Notes: generated by a model from the sequence alone, not told the origin. Numbered from the stretch's first letter, positions 20,112-29,525 are shown. The stretch is DNA of 64,000 nucleotides from Alicyclobacillus kakegawensis NBRC 103104 (GCF_001552655.1 NZ_BCRP01000014.1:16081-80080), one strand, 5' to 3'. Program-made: numbers and translations.

Positions 20112-20669
20112 TCAATCGCCCGATTCCACCAGTTCCAGCTCTCCCGTGTCCGGATCTGCGACGAGTCCGTGCACCTTGACGCCCGGCGGCAGGAGCGGGT
20201 GGCTGCGAATGGTGGCGACACTCTTGCGCACCTCGGCGCGGACGTCGCTAAATCCCGCCAACCATTCCTCCAACCGGATGCCGCTGTGGGCAAGGGTATC
20301 CAGGGTCTCGGCGGGTATACCGCGGCTTTTCATCGTCTCAAGCAGGGTCTTGGCATGCGTGGCCGCCATCCCGCAGCGGTGGTGTCCGACCACGCACACT
20401 TCCTCGGCCCCCAGGTTGTAAACCGCGACCAGCACACTCTGCATCACGTGGCCAAACGGATGGCCGACCATGGCGCCCGCCACCTTGATGACGTTGGCGT
20501 CGCCATTCTTCAGGTTCATCGCCTTGGGCAAAAGCTCCACCAGGCGAGTGTCCATGCAGGAGATGACCACCAGCTTCTTGTCCGGCAGGTTGGAAGTCTG
20601 GTAGGGTGCATAGCCTTTGTCTGCAACAAAGCGTCGATTGTGTTCCAGGATCTCGGTTAACCGAGACAT
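20112..20669 (-). CDS. Beta-class carbonic anhydrase
   Basis: Zinc enzyme hydrating CO2 to bicarbonate, 185 residues, cytoplasmic. Zinc ligands Cys38, His96 and Cys99 (GHHRCG) and the Asp40-Arg42 dyad (CMDTRL) are present. ATG at 20669 follows AGGAGG; the frame to 20930 overlaps tagH in another frame and is rejected. Resembles the small Bacillus YtiB clade. It lies 130 bases downstream of tagH on the same strand and could be read through from the teichoic acid operon, though nothing ties the functions together. Confidence 0.93.
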   Translation of the reverse strand: MSRLTEILEHNRRFVADKGYAPYQTSNLPDKKLVVISCMDTRLVELLPKAMNLKNGDANVIKVAGAMVGHPFGHVMQSVLVAVYNLGAEEVCVVGHHRCGMAATHAKTLLETMKSRGIPAETLDTLAHSGIRLEEWLAGFSDVRAEVRKSVATIRSHPLLPPGVKVHGLVADPDTGELELVESGD

Positions 20670-20799
20670 CCGGCACACCTCCTGTCGTGCGTCCGATTCT
20701 GGCAGAGACGAAGGAGGGCGGCCGCAGGCCCGCATCCCCCGCCGCGCACGCGCGCAGACCCGGCCCCTTGCCGCGCACGCGGCCCAGTCCGGCGGTCCT

Positions 20800-21609
20800 T
20801 TACTTCGCCGCCTCCAGCGCCTGGCCACGCTGTTTGCGCATGACGCCGTCCTTGTACTGGCGCTTTTCCTTCTCCGACATCGCCCGGTAATCCTTGAGGA
20901 ACTTCTCGTATTGCGGCACGATGTCGGCAATCTTCCCGTACCCGCGCACCTCGCCGTATTCCAACCACAGCGCCTTCTGGCAGAAGCTTTTCACCTGCCC
21001 AATCGAGTGGCTGATGAAGAAAATCGTCTTGCCCCGCTGTTTGAACTCGTTCATCTTGTCCAGGCACTTGTCGGCAAACGTCTGGTCGCCCACCGATAGC
21101 GCCTCGTCGATGATGAGCACGTCCGGATCGATATGGACCGAGATGGCGAAGCCCAGGCGCGATCTCATCCCGCTGGAGTAGGTTTTGACCGGCTGGTCGA
21201 TAAACTTGCCGATGTCGGCAAACTCGATGATCTCCGGTTCCATGGCGCGGATTTGCTGCTTGTTGAAGCCGAGCATCAGGCACTTGAGCTCAATGTTCTC
21301 GCGGCCCGTCAGTTGGGTGTTCAAGCCGGAGGAAATGGCGATGAGCGAAGCCTGACCGTCAATCTTCACGCTGCCGCTGGTCGGCGGCAGGATACCGGCG
21401 ATGATGTTGGAGAGCGTCGATTTGCCCGATCCGTTCACGCCGATGATGCCGATGACGTCCCCTTTGTCGGCTGTGAAGCTGACGTTGCGCAGCGCGTAGA
21501 AGTCCTCTCCATAGCCGCCGGGCAAGATCATGTCCAGCAGGCGCTCGGATGTGCGTTTGAACAACTTGTACTTTTTCGTAACGTTCTCGACGACGACCGC
21601 ATGCTCCAT
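20800..21609 (-). CDS. tagH: Teichoic acid export ABC transporter ATPase
   Basis: ATP-binding subunit of the TagGH wall teichoic acid exporter, 269 residues. Walker A (GVNGSGKST), the signature (YSSGMRSRL), Walker B (DVLIIDEALSVGD) and the H-loop (FISHS) are all intact. The family N-terminus (VVVENVTKKYKLF) is present. This is the short form without the long C-terminal domain of B. subtilis TagH. ATG at 21609 is chosen; an ATG at 21624 abuts the GGAGG and is too close to it. Follows tagG. Confidence 0.93.
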   Translation of the reverse strand: MEHAVVVENVTKKYKLFKRTSERLLDMILPGGYGEDFYALRNVSFTADKGDVIGIIGVNGSGKSTLSNIIAGILPPTSGSVKIDGQASLIAISSGLNTQLTGRENIELKCLMLGFNKQQIRAMEPEIIEFADIGKFIDQPVKTYSSGMRSRLGFAISVHIDPDVLIIDEALSVGDQTFADKCLDKMNEFKQRGKTIFFISHSIGQVKSFCQKALWLEYGEVRGYGKIADIVPQYEKFLKDYRAMSEKEKRQYKDGVMRKQRGQALEAAK

Positions 21610-21720
21610 GGTCCTCACATCCATCCTCCGGTTTGCCGAGACGCGCCCGCCGCCTGGGCGCCGCCCCGTGGGTTCGCGGTGTGCCTAGTGCGGCCCGGCG
21701 TGACGCCGACGCGCTGCATG

Positions 21721-22527
21721 TCACATATAATCGACAAAATGCGCCCGAAACTTCAGGTGCACAGCAGAGCCAAACACAAAAAACAGGATGACGACAATCC
21801 AAAAGTATACGGTATAAGCGGCGTGGTCAACCAGGTACCAGGATGTTCCGAGCAAAGCGGCACGGTAGCCCTCGACGATGTAGAACAACGGATTGATCCG
21901 CATGATGACCTGCACCAGGTGCGGGAGATGGCTGGGATCCCACAGGAGCGGCGTCAAATAGAGCAGGATGCGCATGAACGATTGCACCACCATCTGCACG
22001 TCGCGCACCACGGTGGCCAGGGTCGACGTGATGAGCGAAAACGAGACCAACAACGCCAGCAGGCCAAACATATAATAGGGAAGCTGAATCAGGTACACGG
22101 ACACGTGAAAGGGCGTGAACTGAAAGATGATAAAAACGATGGCCAAGAGTATCAGGTGCTGATAGAACTTGGCGGTGATGACGTAGGTTGGAATCACGCT
22201 GATGGGGAAATTCATCTGCGCCACCATGCGGATGCGCGTGTAGACCGACTTGGAAGCCTGCAAGGTGGCCTGATTCACAAAAAACCAGACGGTCATCCCG
22301 GCCAGCATCCAGAGGATGAACGGCACCTGCTCGACCGGATGGCTGCGGCGAATCCCGTAGCCAAACACGAACCAATAAATGCCTATCTGAATCATCGGGT
22401 TAATAATTTCCCAGAGAATGCCGAGGTAGTGGCCGCTGTTGTCGCTCTTCAGCTCAAACAGCGACAAACGGCGAATCAAGTACAGGTTGCGAATGTGCTC
22501 AATCAATACCGTCACGGCTGAACGCAT
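21721..22527 (-). CDS. tagG: Teichoic acid export ABC transporter permease
   Basis: ABC-2 type permease pairing with TagH to flip lipid-linked teichoic acid to the outer face. 268 residues, six transmembrane segments. The N-terminal amphipathic region (FELKSDNSGHYLGILWEIINP) and the segment LLYLTPLLWDPSHLP are typical. It overlaps the end of the upstream glycerophosphotransferase gene by 16 bases, so translation is likely coupled. Confidence 0.92.
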   Translation of the reverse strand: MRSAVTVLIEHIRNLYLIRRLSLFELKSDNSGHYLGILWEIINPMIQIGIYWFVFGYGIRRSHPVEQVPFILWMLAGMTVWFFVNQATLQASKSVYTRIRMVAQMNFPISVIPTYVITAKFYQHLILLAIVFIIFQFTPFHVSVYLIQLPYYMFGLLALLVSFSLITSTLATVVRDVQMVVQSFMRILLYLTPLLWDPSHLPHLVQVIMRINPLFYIVEGYRAALLGTSWYLVDHAAYTVYFWIVVILFFVFGSAVHLKFRAHFVDYM

Positions 22528-23732
22528 GCTTTCTTCCTCTCTCCAAAGACGTGCTCGACCACCCGCCTGGCGGATTCACCGCACTCAAGGCGGCAAAAAC
22601 GATGGGCGAACGCCTCCAAGGCGGGCGTCGGTTGAAACCCAGATGCCTGTGCAGCCTCGACCGCCGCGATGATTTCCTCCGTGTTGCGCACCAGCGGTCC
22701 TGGCGCTTCGCGCTCAAAGTCGAAATAAAAGCCACGCAGCCGATCCCGGTACGTCTCCAAGTCGTAGACGTAAAACACCATCGGTCGACGGAGGTTGGCG
22801 TAGTCAAACATCACCGACGAATAATCCGTGATGAGCAGGTCCGAAATCAGGTACAGCTCCCGGATATCCTCATGATTCGACACATCGATGGCAAAACCCT
22901 TGTACGCACCCAGGTCCATCCGTTCGGCGACCAGGTAATGCAGGCGCAGGAGCAGCACAAAGGAATCCCCCAGCCGCTCCCGCATCCGCTCCAAGTCCAT
23001 GTGCAGGCCAAAACGGTACCGGCCCACGTCGAAGTATTCGTCATCGCGCCAGGTCGGCGCGTATAACAGCACGCGCCGCCCGTCAGGAATGCCCAGACGC
23101 TGCCGGATGCGCGCCACAGACCCATCCCCGTGGTGCGTATACAGGTAGTCATTGCGCGGATACCCGGTTTCCAGAACCTCGCCTGTGTAGCGAAAGGCGC
23201 GCCGAAAGATGGCGGTCGAATACGCGTTGGGCGAAACCAAATAGTCCCACTTGGCCGCCTCGCGATAGAACCCCCGCTTGTACCCATCATTTGTCTGTCC
23301 CGGAATATGCACCTCGCTCATGTCGCCGGCCAGGCGCTTGAGCGGGGTTCCGTGCCACGTCTGTACGTATACGGTGTGGCGAGGCTTGGACATCCACTGC
23401 GGCAGCCGGCTGTTGGTCACCCAATAACGGGCCCTCGCCATCGCCAGCCACCACGCAGGCGAAAACCGTCGCACATAGGAGACGCCGTGCTCCGCAAACC
23501 GCGCCTCCGCCTCCGGGTGCGCGCTCCAGAGCAGCTGGTACTCTGGGCGGTGCGCACGCATGTATTCGTAGATGGCGCGCGGGTTGCAACTGTACTGGCG
23601 CCCCATGAAACTCTCAAAGACAATCAGGCGGCGCTTGACCGGCAGCCAGGACAGCAGCGCAAAACCTGCGCGAAGCCCCGCCTGCAGCCACCGCCTGCGT
23701 CCCATTTTGGAGACCCATGACCTCATTCGCAA
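22512..23732 (-). CDS. CDP-glycerol glycerophosphotransferase (TagF-like)
   Basis: Transfers glycerol-3-phosphate from CDP-glycerol to build the poly(glycerol phosphate) chain at the inner membrane face. 406 residues, short relative to B. subtilis TagF (about 750) but covering its catalytic domain. Motifs: QTWHGTPLKRL, APTWRDDE, LRLHY and DLLITDYSSVMFDYA...RGFYFDF. The first codon appears to be TTG at 23732, 9 bases after GGGAGG; an ATG two codons later is 15 bases away. Whether it is polymerase or primase cannot be settled. Confidence 0.88.
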   Translation of the reverse strand: MRMRSWVSKMGRRRWLQAGLRAGFALLSWLPVKRRLIVFESFMGRQYSCNPRAIYEYMRAHRPEYQLLWSAHPEAEARFAEHGVSYVRRFSPAWWLAMARARYWVTNSRLPQWMSKPRHTVYVQTWHGTPLKRLAGDMSEVHIPGQTNDGYKRGFYREAAKWDYLVSPNAYSTAIFRRAFRYTGEVLETGYPRNDYLYTHHGDGSVARIRQRLGIPDGRRVLLYAPTWRDDEYFDVGRYRFGLHMDLERMRERLGDSFVLLLRLHYLVAERMDLGAYKGFAIDVSNHEDIRELYLISDLLITDYSSVMFDYANLRRPMVFYVYDLETYRDRLRGFYFDFEREAPGPLVRNTEEIIAAVEAAQASGFQPTPALEAFAHRFCRLECGESARRVVEHVFGERKKACVQP

Positions 23733-23750
23733 GCAGGATGTCCTCCCATC

Positions 23751-24971
23751 CTACATCGGCTGGCGGATGCCCGCGCCAGCCGCCATGTCGGTCGGGAGCG
23801 CATAAGAGGGCGTCTCAGCCAGCAGGAGATCCAGCAGCCGTTGGCTCGACTGGCCCTGAGAATATTGGTTCCACACCGCCGCGAATTGTTGCACGCGTTC
23901 CAGATCAAACGCGTTTTCCCGAATCACGCGGACAATCTCGGCCGTCGAAAACACAACCGGCCCCGGCACCATCGACTCGTACTCCGCCCACAGCCCGCGC
24001 TTGCGGGCATATGTGGACAAATCGTATGGATAGAAGACCATCGGCCGGCCCAACAGCGCGTATTCGTACGGCATGGACGAATAATCCGTGACGAGATAAT
24101 CGGCCAAGAGCAGCAGGTCGCCCGCATCCGCGTAATCCGAGTAATCGAAGGCAAAGCCTCGGTAGGCGGACAGGTCTGCGATGCGGTTTTTGACCGCCGG
24201 GTGCAAGCGCAAGATCAGCGCATAGCCGTCCCCCAAGCCGCGCTGCAGCCCGGCGATGTCCAGGTGCAGCCGGAACGAGCCCAGCTCCCCGTCGCGAAAG
24301 GTCGGGGCATACAGGATGACGCGCCGCCCGGCCAGGGCCGGGTTCTCCGCCCGCAGCCGGGCAACCACGCGCTCGCGGTGCTGCGAATCGAAAAACGCGT
24401 CCGTGCGCGGCACCCCCGTGCGTACCATCCTATCCGCCGGCAAACCGAACGCCTGCTCAAACTGGCGCGCCATCGCGTCCGACCCGACGACCACCTTGTG
24501 AAACTGCTGATAGACGCGGCGAAACCGCCGCTTTGCCCGATTCGTCCGTTCCTTCACGCTTTCGTCGCACAGGCCGAACGTCTTCAGCGCCCCGGCCGCA
24601 TGCCACAGCTGCACGCACTCGACGCCGGGCCGGAATCGCGCCGCGGCGAGAAAGGCATAATAGTTATCGACGATGATATAGCGCGATGTGGCCACATGGT
24701 ACACCGCCCGCACCAGGTCCCAGGGCCGCCTGGCCGAGAAGCGGATGTTGACCGCTCCCGCCGCCCTGGCGCTGGCGCTGCGGCTCGACGCATGCAGGAA
24801 AACGACGCGCTTGTCCGCGTCGCGGCGCCGCAGCTCCTCATGCACAAACCGGCAGTTGTCGGCGAACGTATCGACAAAAGTGAACTTGTCCCGCAGCGGA
24901 AACACGCTGCATAGAGTAAACAGGACGCGGAACGCAAAAAGGTACAGCTCCACGGCCCACTCCCTAACCAT
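23751..24971 (-). CDS. CDP-glycerol glycerophosphotransferase (TagB-like)
   Basis: Second member of the family, 406 residues. Its N-terminus begins with a hydrophobic helix, followed by a region resembling the TagB primase N-terminal domain and the catalytic domain (QLWHAAGALKTFG, APTFRDGE, LRLHPAV, DYLVTDYSSMPYEYA). It probably adds the first glycerol phosphate unit or shares elongation with the neighbour. The ATG at 24971 overlaps the tagD stop by 8 bases, so translation is coupled. Codons further upstream overlap tagD and are rejected. Confidence 0.85.
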   Translation of the reverse strand: MVREWAVELYLFAFRVLFTLCSVFPLRDKFTFVDTFADNCRFVHEELRRRDADKRVVFLHASSRSASARAAGAVNIRFSARRPWDLVRAVYHVATSRYIIVDNYYAFLAAARFRPGVECVQLWHAAGALKTFGLCDESVKERTNRAKRRFRRVYQQFHKVVVGSDAMARQFEQAFGLPADRMVRTGVPRTDAFFDSQHRERVVARLRAENPALAGRRVILYAPTFRDGELGSFRLHLDIAGLQRGLGDGYALILRLHPAVKNRIADLSAYRGFAFDYSDYADAGDLLLLADYLVTDYSSMPYEYALLGRPMVFYPYDLSTYARKRGLWAEYESMVPGPVVFSTAEIVRVIRENAFDLERVQQFAAVWNQYSQGQSSQRLLDLLLAETPSYALPTDMAAGAGIRQPM

Positions 24972-25362
24972 TGTTTGCGGAGAGGAGGTCCTGCTTGATC
25001 TGCGTCGAGGAGATGCCAATGGTCCGCGGCAGGTAGACCACTTCGCAGTACTCCTTGAGAAAATCAAACTTCCCCCTCCAGTCATCTCCCATCACGAAGA
25101 TGTCGATGTGGTGCTCGATAACATCGCGGACCTTCTGCTCCCAGGAGACCTCCGGGATGACCTCGTCGACATAGCGGATGGCTTCCAGGATAAGCTTTCT
25201 ATTTTCATAGCTATAATACGCTTTCTTATTCTTCTCCGCGTTAAATTCATCTGTGGACAGGCCCACGACCAGGTAATCCCCCAGCTCCCTCGCGCGCTTG
25301 AGCAAATTGATGTGCCCCCAGTGCAACAGGTCAAACGTCCCATAGGTCAAAACCTTTTTCAC
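24964..25362 (-). CDS. tagD: Glycerol-3-phosphate cytidylyltransferase
   Basis: Makes CDP-glycerol from CTP and glycerol-3-phosphate, the activated precursor for the two transferases downstream. 132 residues. Nucleotidyltransferase motifs: TYGTFDLLHWGH (HxGH at His14/His17), GLSTDEFN and RTIGISSTQI. GTG at 25362 has AGGGGGA upstream; earlier codons to 25440 are not supported. First gene of the tag operon, behind the promoter at 25593-25621. Confidence 0.95.
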   Translation of the reverse strand: MKKVLTYGTFDLLHWGHINLLKRARELGDYLVVGLSTDEFNAEKNKKAYYSYENRKLILEAIRYVDEVIPEVSWEQKVRDVIEHHIDIFVMGDDWRGKFDFLKEYCEVVYLPRTIGISSTQIKQDLLSANNG

Positions 25363-25510
25363 TGCGCATCCCCCTTTGGGCGGTTGCGTCCGCATCGGCG
25401 GCCTCGCGCCACGCTCGGTTGACCGCTCGCCGGAGACCACTCAGAGCGGTTCGACACCGTGCACCATGGGCAACAAACACCCATCCGTTTCAAGCGCCTG
25501 CGCGGGAATG

Positions 25511-25548
25511 GGAAAGTCGGACGCACGCAAGAGGTTGTCCGACTTTCC
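25511..25548. terminator. Perfect 12-bp inverted repeat in the tagD leader
   Basis: GGAAAGTCGGAC (25511-25522) and GTCCGACTTTCC (25537-25548) flank a 14-base loop. No T tract follows, so it may be an RNA leader hairpin or protein-binding site rather than a terminator. It lies within the transcribed leader of the tag operon. Confidence 0.45.
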
Positions 25549-25592
25549 AACATGAGGATGGGCATATTTTTCAGCTCAATACCATACTCGAC

Positions 25593-25621
25593 ATTATATG
25601 CCCGCCGCTGCGGCAGATCAA
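25593..25621 (-). promoter_or_regulatory. Sigma-A promoter of the tag operon
   Basis: Minus-strand TTGATC (25621-25616), 17-base spacer, consensus TATAAT (25598-25593). The leader to tagD is about 225 nt. The -35 box sits just past the 3' end of pxpA. Confidence 0.8.
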
Positions 25622-25636
25622 TGGTGAAACATGGCT

Positions 25637-26410
25637 TCAATCCATCCACTTCCGCCCCACCGCCGCCACCCGGACACCCTCCTGCGCCAAGGCCGCACGC
25701 ATGCGCCGGGCCAACTCAAGCGCCTGCGGGCCGTCGCCGTGGATGCAGACCGTGTCCGCCGCAATCGCCACGTCCACGCCCTGCCGCGACAACACCTTTC
25801 CCTCTTTGACCATGCGGATGACTTGCTGAACGGCCCGGTCGGTGTCTGAAATCAGCGCGTCCGGCTGCCGCCGCGGCGTCAGGGAGCCGTCCGACTGGTA
25901 GGTCCTGTCGGCGAACACCTCGCTCGCCGTACGCAGCCCTATCCGCTCCCCGGCCTGCACCAACTCACTGCCCGAGAGCCCAAACAGGATGAGTTCCGGA
26001 TTGACCTTGTAGACCGCCTCGGCCACCGCCGCCGCCAAAGGCGCCCGCACCGCCGCCATGTTATACAGCGCCCCGTGCGGTTTGACATGCTGCATTCGGC
26101 CCCCCGCCGCCCGTACAAACGCGTCCAGCGCGCCTATCTGGTAGACGACGATGTCGTACGCCTCTCGCGGCGAGATGTCCATGTTGCGCCGGCCAAACCC
26201 AACCAGGTCCTGCAACCCCGGATGCGCGCCTATCGCCACACCCTTGCTCAGCGCCCGTTCCACCGTCCGGCGCATGGTGCCCGCGTCGCCCGCATGGAAC
26301 CCGCAGGCGATGTTGCACGATGTGACCACGTCCAGCATCTCGTCATCCTGGCCCAGGCGATAGACGCCAAAGCTCTCGCCGAGGTCGCAGTTCAGGTCCA
26401 AAACGGGCAC
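25637..26410 (-). CDS. pxpA: 5-oxoprolinase subunit A (LamB/YcsF family)
   Basis: Subunit of the ATP-dependent 5-oxoprolinase that opens pyroglutamate to glutamate with PxpB and PxpC. 257 residues; begins with the signature [12 protein letters not shown], followed by [13 protein letters not shown] and [16 protein letters not shown] start with GGGAGGG upstream. It lies downstream of the aldo/keto reductase and fused pxpBC genes, probably in one transcript. Confidence 0.94.
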   Translation of the reverse strand: MPVLDLNCDLGESFGVYRLGQDDEMLDVVTSCNIACGFHAGDAGTMRRTVERALSKGVAIGAHPGLQDLVGFGRRNMDISPREAYDIVVYQIGALDAFVRAAGGRMQHVKPHGALYNMAAVRAPLAAAVAEAVYKVNPELILFGLSGSELVQAGERIGLRTASEVFADRTYQSDGSLTPRRQPDALISDTDRAVQQVIRMVKEGKVLSRQGVDVAIAADTVCIHGDGPQALELARRMRAALAQEGVRVAAVGRKWMD

Positions 26411-26489
26411 AGCCTACCCTCCCATTCGCAAATCGCTAATTGACCGGGACAGGGCGGCCGCGCCCCCCGTCCCAGCTTCCCGTTGCCGC

Positions 26490-27470
26490 TCAGTTGGCCC
26501 GGTACGACGCAAACGGAATGTAGCGGAACGGCGCGCTGAGGTCGTCCAGCTTCTGCAGCGTATCCTCGTCCAGCACCAAATCGACGCTCTTCAGGTTTTC
26601 CTCCACCTGCTCCTCGCGCGTCGCGCCGACAATGATGGTCGCCACCGCCGGGCGGGTCATCAGCCACGCCAGCGACAGCGCCCCGGGAGAGCAACCCAAC
26701 GAGGACGCCAAATCCGCCACACGCTCGCCCAGCTGCAGCCGGTCGTCGTCCAGCCGGCGGGCGAAATTCGGGTCCTTCTCCGCTCTCGATCCGCTCGGCG
26801 CCGCGCTCCCGCGCCGGTACTTGCCGGTTAGGATGCCCCCCGCCAGCGGAAAATATGGAATCAAGCCAACCCCCTGGTCCAAGCACAGCGGAATCAACTC
26901 CGCCTCCGGCGTCCTGTCGGCCAGGGAATACGAAGGCTGGATGGACACATAGCGCTCCCAGCCGTACCGCTCGCTGATGGACAGCGCCTTCATCAGCTCC
27001 CAGGCCGCGTAGTTGGACGCGCCGATGTAGCGCACCTTGCCGGAGCGGACCATATCGTCCAGCGTCCGCAGCGTCTCCTCCAAGGGTGTGGATGGATCAA
27101 ACCGGTGAATCTGGTAGAGGTCCACGTAATCCGTTTGCAGCCGACGCAGGCTGTCCTCCAACTCGCCCATCAGGTGCGCCCGGGAAGACCCGCCCTGGTT
27201 GGGCCCGTCCCCGCGCTTCATCCCCGCCTTCGTGGCAATCACCGCCTCGTGCCGGCGCCCCTTGAGTCCCTTGCCGATGATGCGCTCCGATTCGGTGCCG
27301 CTGTAAATGTTGGCCGTGTCGATGAAGTTGATGCCGGCGTCGAGTGCCTTGTGCAGGACGCGGATGGAAGCGTCCTCGTCCGCCCGCGATCCGAACGCGT
27401 TCGTGCCCAGCCCCAACACGGAAACCTCAAGTCCACTGGCGCCCAACCTGCGATACTTCATCCATTCCAC
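26490..27470 (-). CDS. Aldo/keto reductase
   Basis: NADPH-dependent oxidoreductase, 326 residues, TIM barrel. The catalytic tetrad is recognisable: Asp and Tyr in FIDTANIYSG, Lys in IATKAG and His in YQIHRFD. The C-terminal cofactor segment (IVGATREEQVEENL) is present. Closest in style to YhdN/general stress AKRs. The substrate is not identifiable. It sits between pxpBC and pxpA, which is unusual; overall spacing suggests cotranscription. Confidence 0.9.
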   Translation of the reverse strand: MEWMKYRRLGASGLEVSVLGLGTNAFGSRADEDASIRVLHKALDAGINFIDTANIYSGTESERIIGKGLKGRRHEAVIATKAGMKRGDGPNQGGSSRAHLMGELEDSLRRLQTDYVDLYQIHRFDPSTPLEETLRTLDDMVRSGKVRYIGASNYAAWELMKALSISERYGWERYVSIQPSYSLADRTPEAELIPLCLDQGVGLIPYFPLAGGILTGKYRRGSAAPSGSRAEKDPNFARRLDDDRLQLGERVADLASSLGCSPGALSLAWLMTRPAVATIIVGATREEQVEENLKSVDLVLDEDTLQKLDDLSAPFRYIPFASYRAN

Positions 27471-27480
27471 GCCCCTTGTT

Positions 27481-29454
27481 TCAAATTGGAAACAAACCAG
27501 CCGCCTTCGACAACCCCACGCGCAGTTCGGCGAGACCTTGTTCCCGTTTTTGCTGCACCGCCCGCGCCTGCTCCAGCGTCACCCACACAAAGCGCAGCGA
27601 TTCGCCCGGCCGCGCTTGGGCGATGACCGGCAGGTCCGCCTCCATGACCTGGGCGATGACCGGATACCCACCGGTCGTCTGGCAATCCGCCAGCAGCACC
27701 ACCGGATGCCCCAAGCCTGGCACCTGCACCGCGCCGGCCGCCGTCGGCTCCGACACCATCTCCAGCTTCCGCCGCGGGGCCAGCCTCGGCCCCCTGAGCC
27801 GGTACCCCATCCGATCCGATTGTGGGGTGATGGTGAACGGCGCCCGCGCCAGCGTGCTCCGGGCCGCTTCGCTGAACGCGTCCACCTGCGCGCCGGGCAG
27901 CACGCGCACGCGCGGATTGGGCCGGTAATCGGGCAAGAGCCCCGGGTCCACCGTCCAGGCGGCCAGCACGAACGGACTCGCCCCGCCACTTGGCCCATCC
28001 TCCGCGTCCTGGCCGGCCGCCGCCAGCGCCTGCTGGCGCATCCGCCCCAAGGCTGATGGGCTGCCCAGCGGCAACACGTCCCCCGCCTTCAGGGCTCGCC
28101 CCCGCCAGCCGCCCATGCCGGCGCGCAGGTGCGTGCTGGCGCTGCCCAACACCTCTGGCACGGCGATGCCCCCGAGCGCCGCCAGGTACATCCGGCAGCC
28201 GCGCGGGTTGGGCTCAAACTCCAGGACCTGGCCGCCCCGCACCAGCACCGGCCGCCACGTCGGCACTTCCCGCCCCGCCACGTACGGGGTCATGCCAAAT
28301 CCGGCGAGCGCCACCAGCGTGTCCTCGGTAAACCGCAGCTTTGGCCCGCGCACCGTCATTTCCAACGCCGGCGCCCCCTCCGGGTTCCCGACCAGCAGGT
28401 TGGCTACACGCAGGGCGAAGGTGTCCATCGCCCCCGAGACGGAAACCCCATATTTTTGGTACCCGTGCCTCCCCAGGTCCTGCACCGTCGTCAGCAGGCC
28501 CGGCTGCAGCACCTCAAGCCGCCCGCCCGGCTCGGCTCCCACACGGATGCCCGGGCGCAAAGCCGCATCATCGCCCTGGCCTCCTTCCTGCGAGGCAGCC
28601 GGGGCAGCCGCGGCGTCCCGCGGGGCTTCTTGCGCCTCCGTGCCACCCGCCTCTGCCTGCGGGCCTTCCTCCCCGGGCCGGTGGGCACTCTCCGCGGCCA
28701 ACCGGTCGTACTCCTCGCGGCTGATGGCGCGAAAGCGCACCGTGTCGCCCGGTGCCAACAGGCTCGGCGGGTCTTCCTCGGGCCGGAAGAGGGGCACCGG
28801 CGTGCTCCCAATAATCCGCCAGCCCCCCGGCGTCGCCAGCGGATAGACGCCGGTCTGCTGGCCGGCGATACCGACACTGCCAGCCGGAATCTGGGTCCTG
28901 GGCTCGGCCAGCCGCGGCGTCGCCAGACGCGCCGGCAACCCGCCCAGATACGGAAACCCGGGCGCGAAGCCAATCATGTAGACCCGGTAGCCGCCCCCGC
29001 TATGGAGGCGCACCACCTCATCCTCGGAGAGGCCCGTGTGCGCCGCCACGTCCGCCAGGTCCGGCCCCAGCGCGCCCCCGTAGCAGACCGGGATTTCGAC
29101 CTCGCGCGGTTGTGGGCCGGCGTCCGTCGAACTGGCGCGAATCCGCTCGAATATCCACCGGCTCACCCGCTCGAAGTCGGTCCGACTCGGGTCATAGTAG
29201 ACGGCCACCGCTGCAAAGGCGGGTACGCACTCGCGAAAACCGGCCGCGGGTTCCGCCTCCAAAGATCGGACCAGCCTCAGCACCTCGCCGTGCACCGCCT
29301 CGTCAATCGCGTCGCCAAAGCGGACGAGCACCCCGATGTCACCCAAAGGAAGCATCTCCACCCGGCTCACCTCGTCCTCAACCCGCTGCCTGTCCGCCTC
29401 CTCCAACGTGTGCAATGCCTGCGCAAAATCGAACCGCCCCTCGCTGTCGCTCAT
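27481..29454 (-). CDS. pxpBC: Fused 5-oxoprolinase subunits B and C (KipI-KipA)
   Basis: 657 residues combining PxpB/KipI (about 34-255; LPLGDIGVLVRFGD, GFAPGFPYLGGLP) and PxpC/KipA (about 308-657; GLLTTVQDLGRHGYQKYGVSVSGAMD, SDRMGYRLRGP). A 50-residue Ala/Glu/Gly-rich linker joins them. These are usually separate adjacent genes. The ATG at 29454 lacks a clear ribosome binding site; ATG at residue 34 would match ordinary PxpB and may be the true start. Works with PxpA, two genes downstream. Confidence 0.9.
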   Translation of the reverse strand: MSDSEGRFDFAQALHTLEEADRQRVEDEVSRVEMLPLGDIGVLVRFGDAIDEAVHGEVLRLVRSLEAEPAAGFRECVPAFAAVAVYYDPSRTDFERVSRWIFERIRASSTDAGPQPREVEIPVCYGGALGPDLADVAAHTGLSEDEVVRLHSGGGYRVYMIGFAPGFPYLGGLPARLATPRLAEPRTQIPAGSVGIAGQQTGVYPLATPGGWRIIGSTPVPLFRPEEDPPSLLAPGDTVRFRAISREEYDRLAAESAHRPGEEGPQAEAGGTEAQEAPRDAAAAPAASQEGGQGDDAALRPGIRVGAEPGGRLEVLQPGLLTTVQDLGRHGYQKYGVSVSGAMDTFALRVANLLVGNPEGAPALEMTVRGPKLRFTEDTLVALAGFGMTPYVAGREVPTWRPVLVRGGQVLEFEPNPRGCRMYLAALGGIAVPEVLGSASTHLRAGMGGWRGRALKAGDVLPLGSPSALGRMRQQALAAAGQDAEDGPSGGASPFVLAAWTVDPGLLPDYRPNPRVRVLPGAQVDAFSEAARSTLARAPFTITPQSDRMGYRLRGPRLAPRRKLEMVSEPTAAGAVQVPGLGHPVVLLADCQTTGGYPVIAQVMEADLPVIAQARPGESLRFVWVTLEQARAVQQKREQGLAELRVGLSKAAGLFPI

Positions 29455-29475
29455 CGCGTCTGTTCAGAAATTTGT

Positions 29476-29525
29476 GGTTCTATTCTACCATCCCCAGCGG
29501 ATGGGCGGCGAGAACGCAGAGGGAA
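29476..29525 (-). repeat. Shared upstream element, copy A (pxpBC)
   Basis: About 50 nt closely similar to 32770-32820. On the minus strand both copies read TTCTCGCCG, then an inverted repeat CCATCC-GGATGG, then TAGAATA. Here the element ends about 22 bases before the pxpBC ATG. TAGAAT would suit a -10 box; the -35 position (CGCCGC) does not fit sigma-A. An alternative sigma promoter or operator is inferred. Confidence 0.6.
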
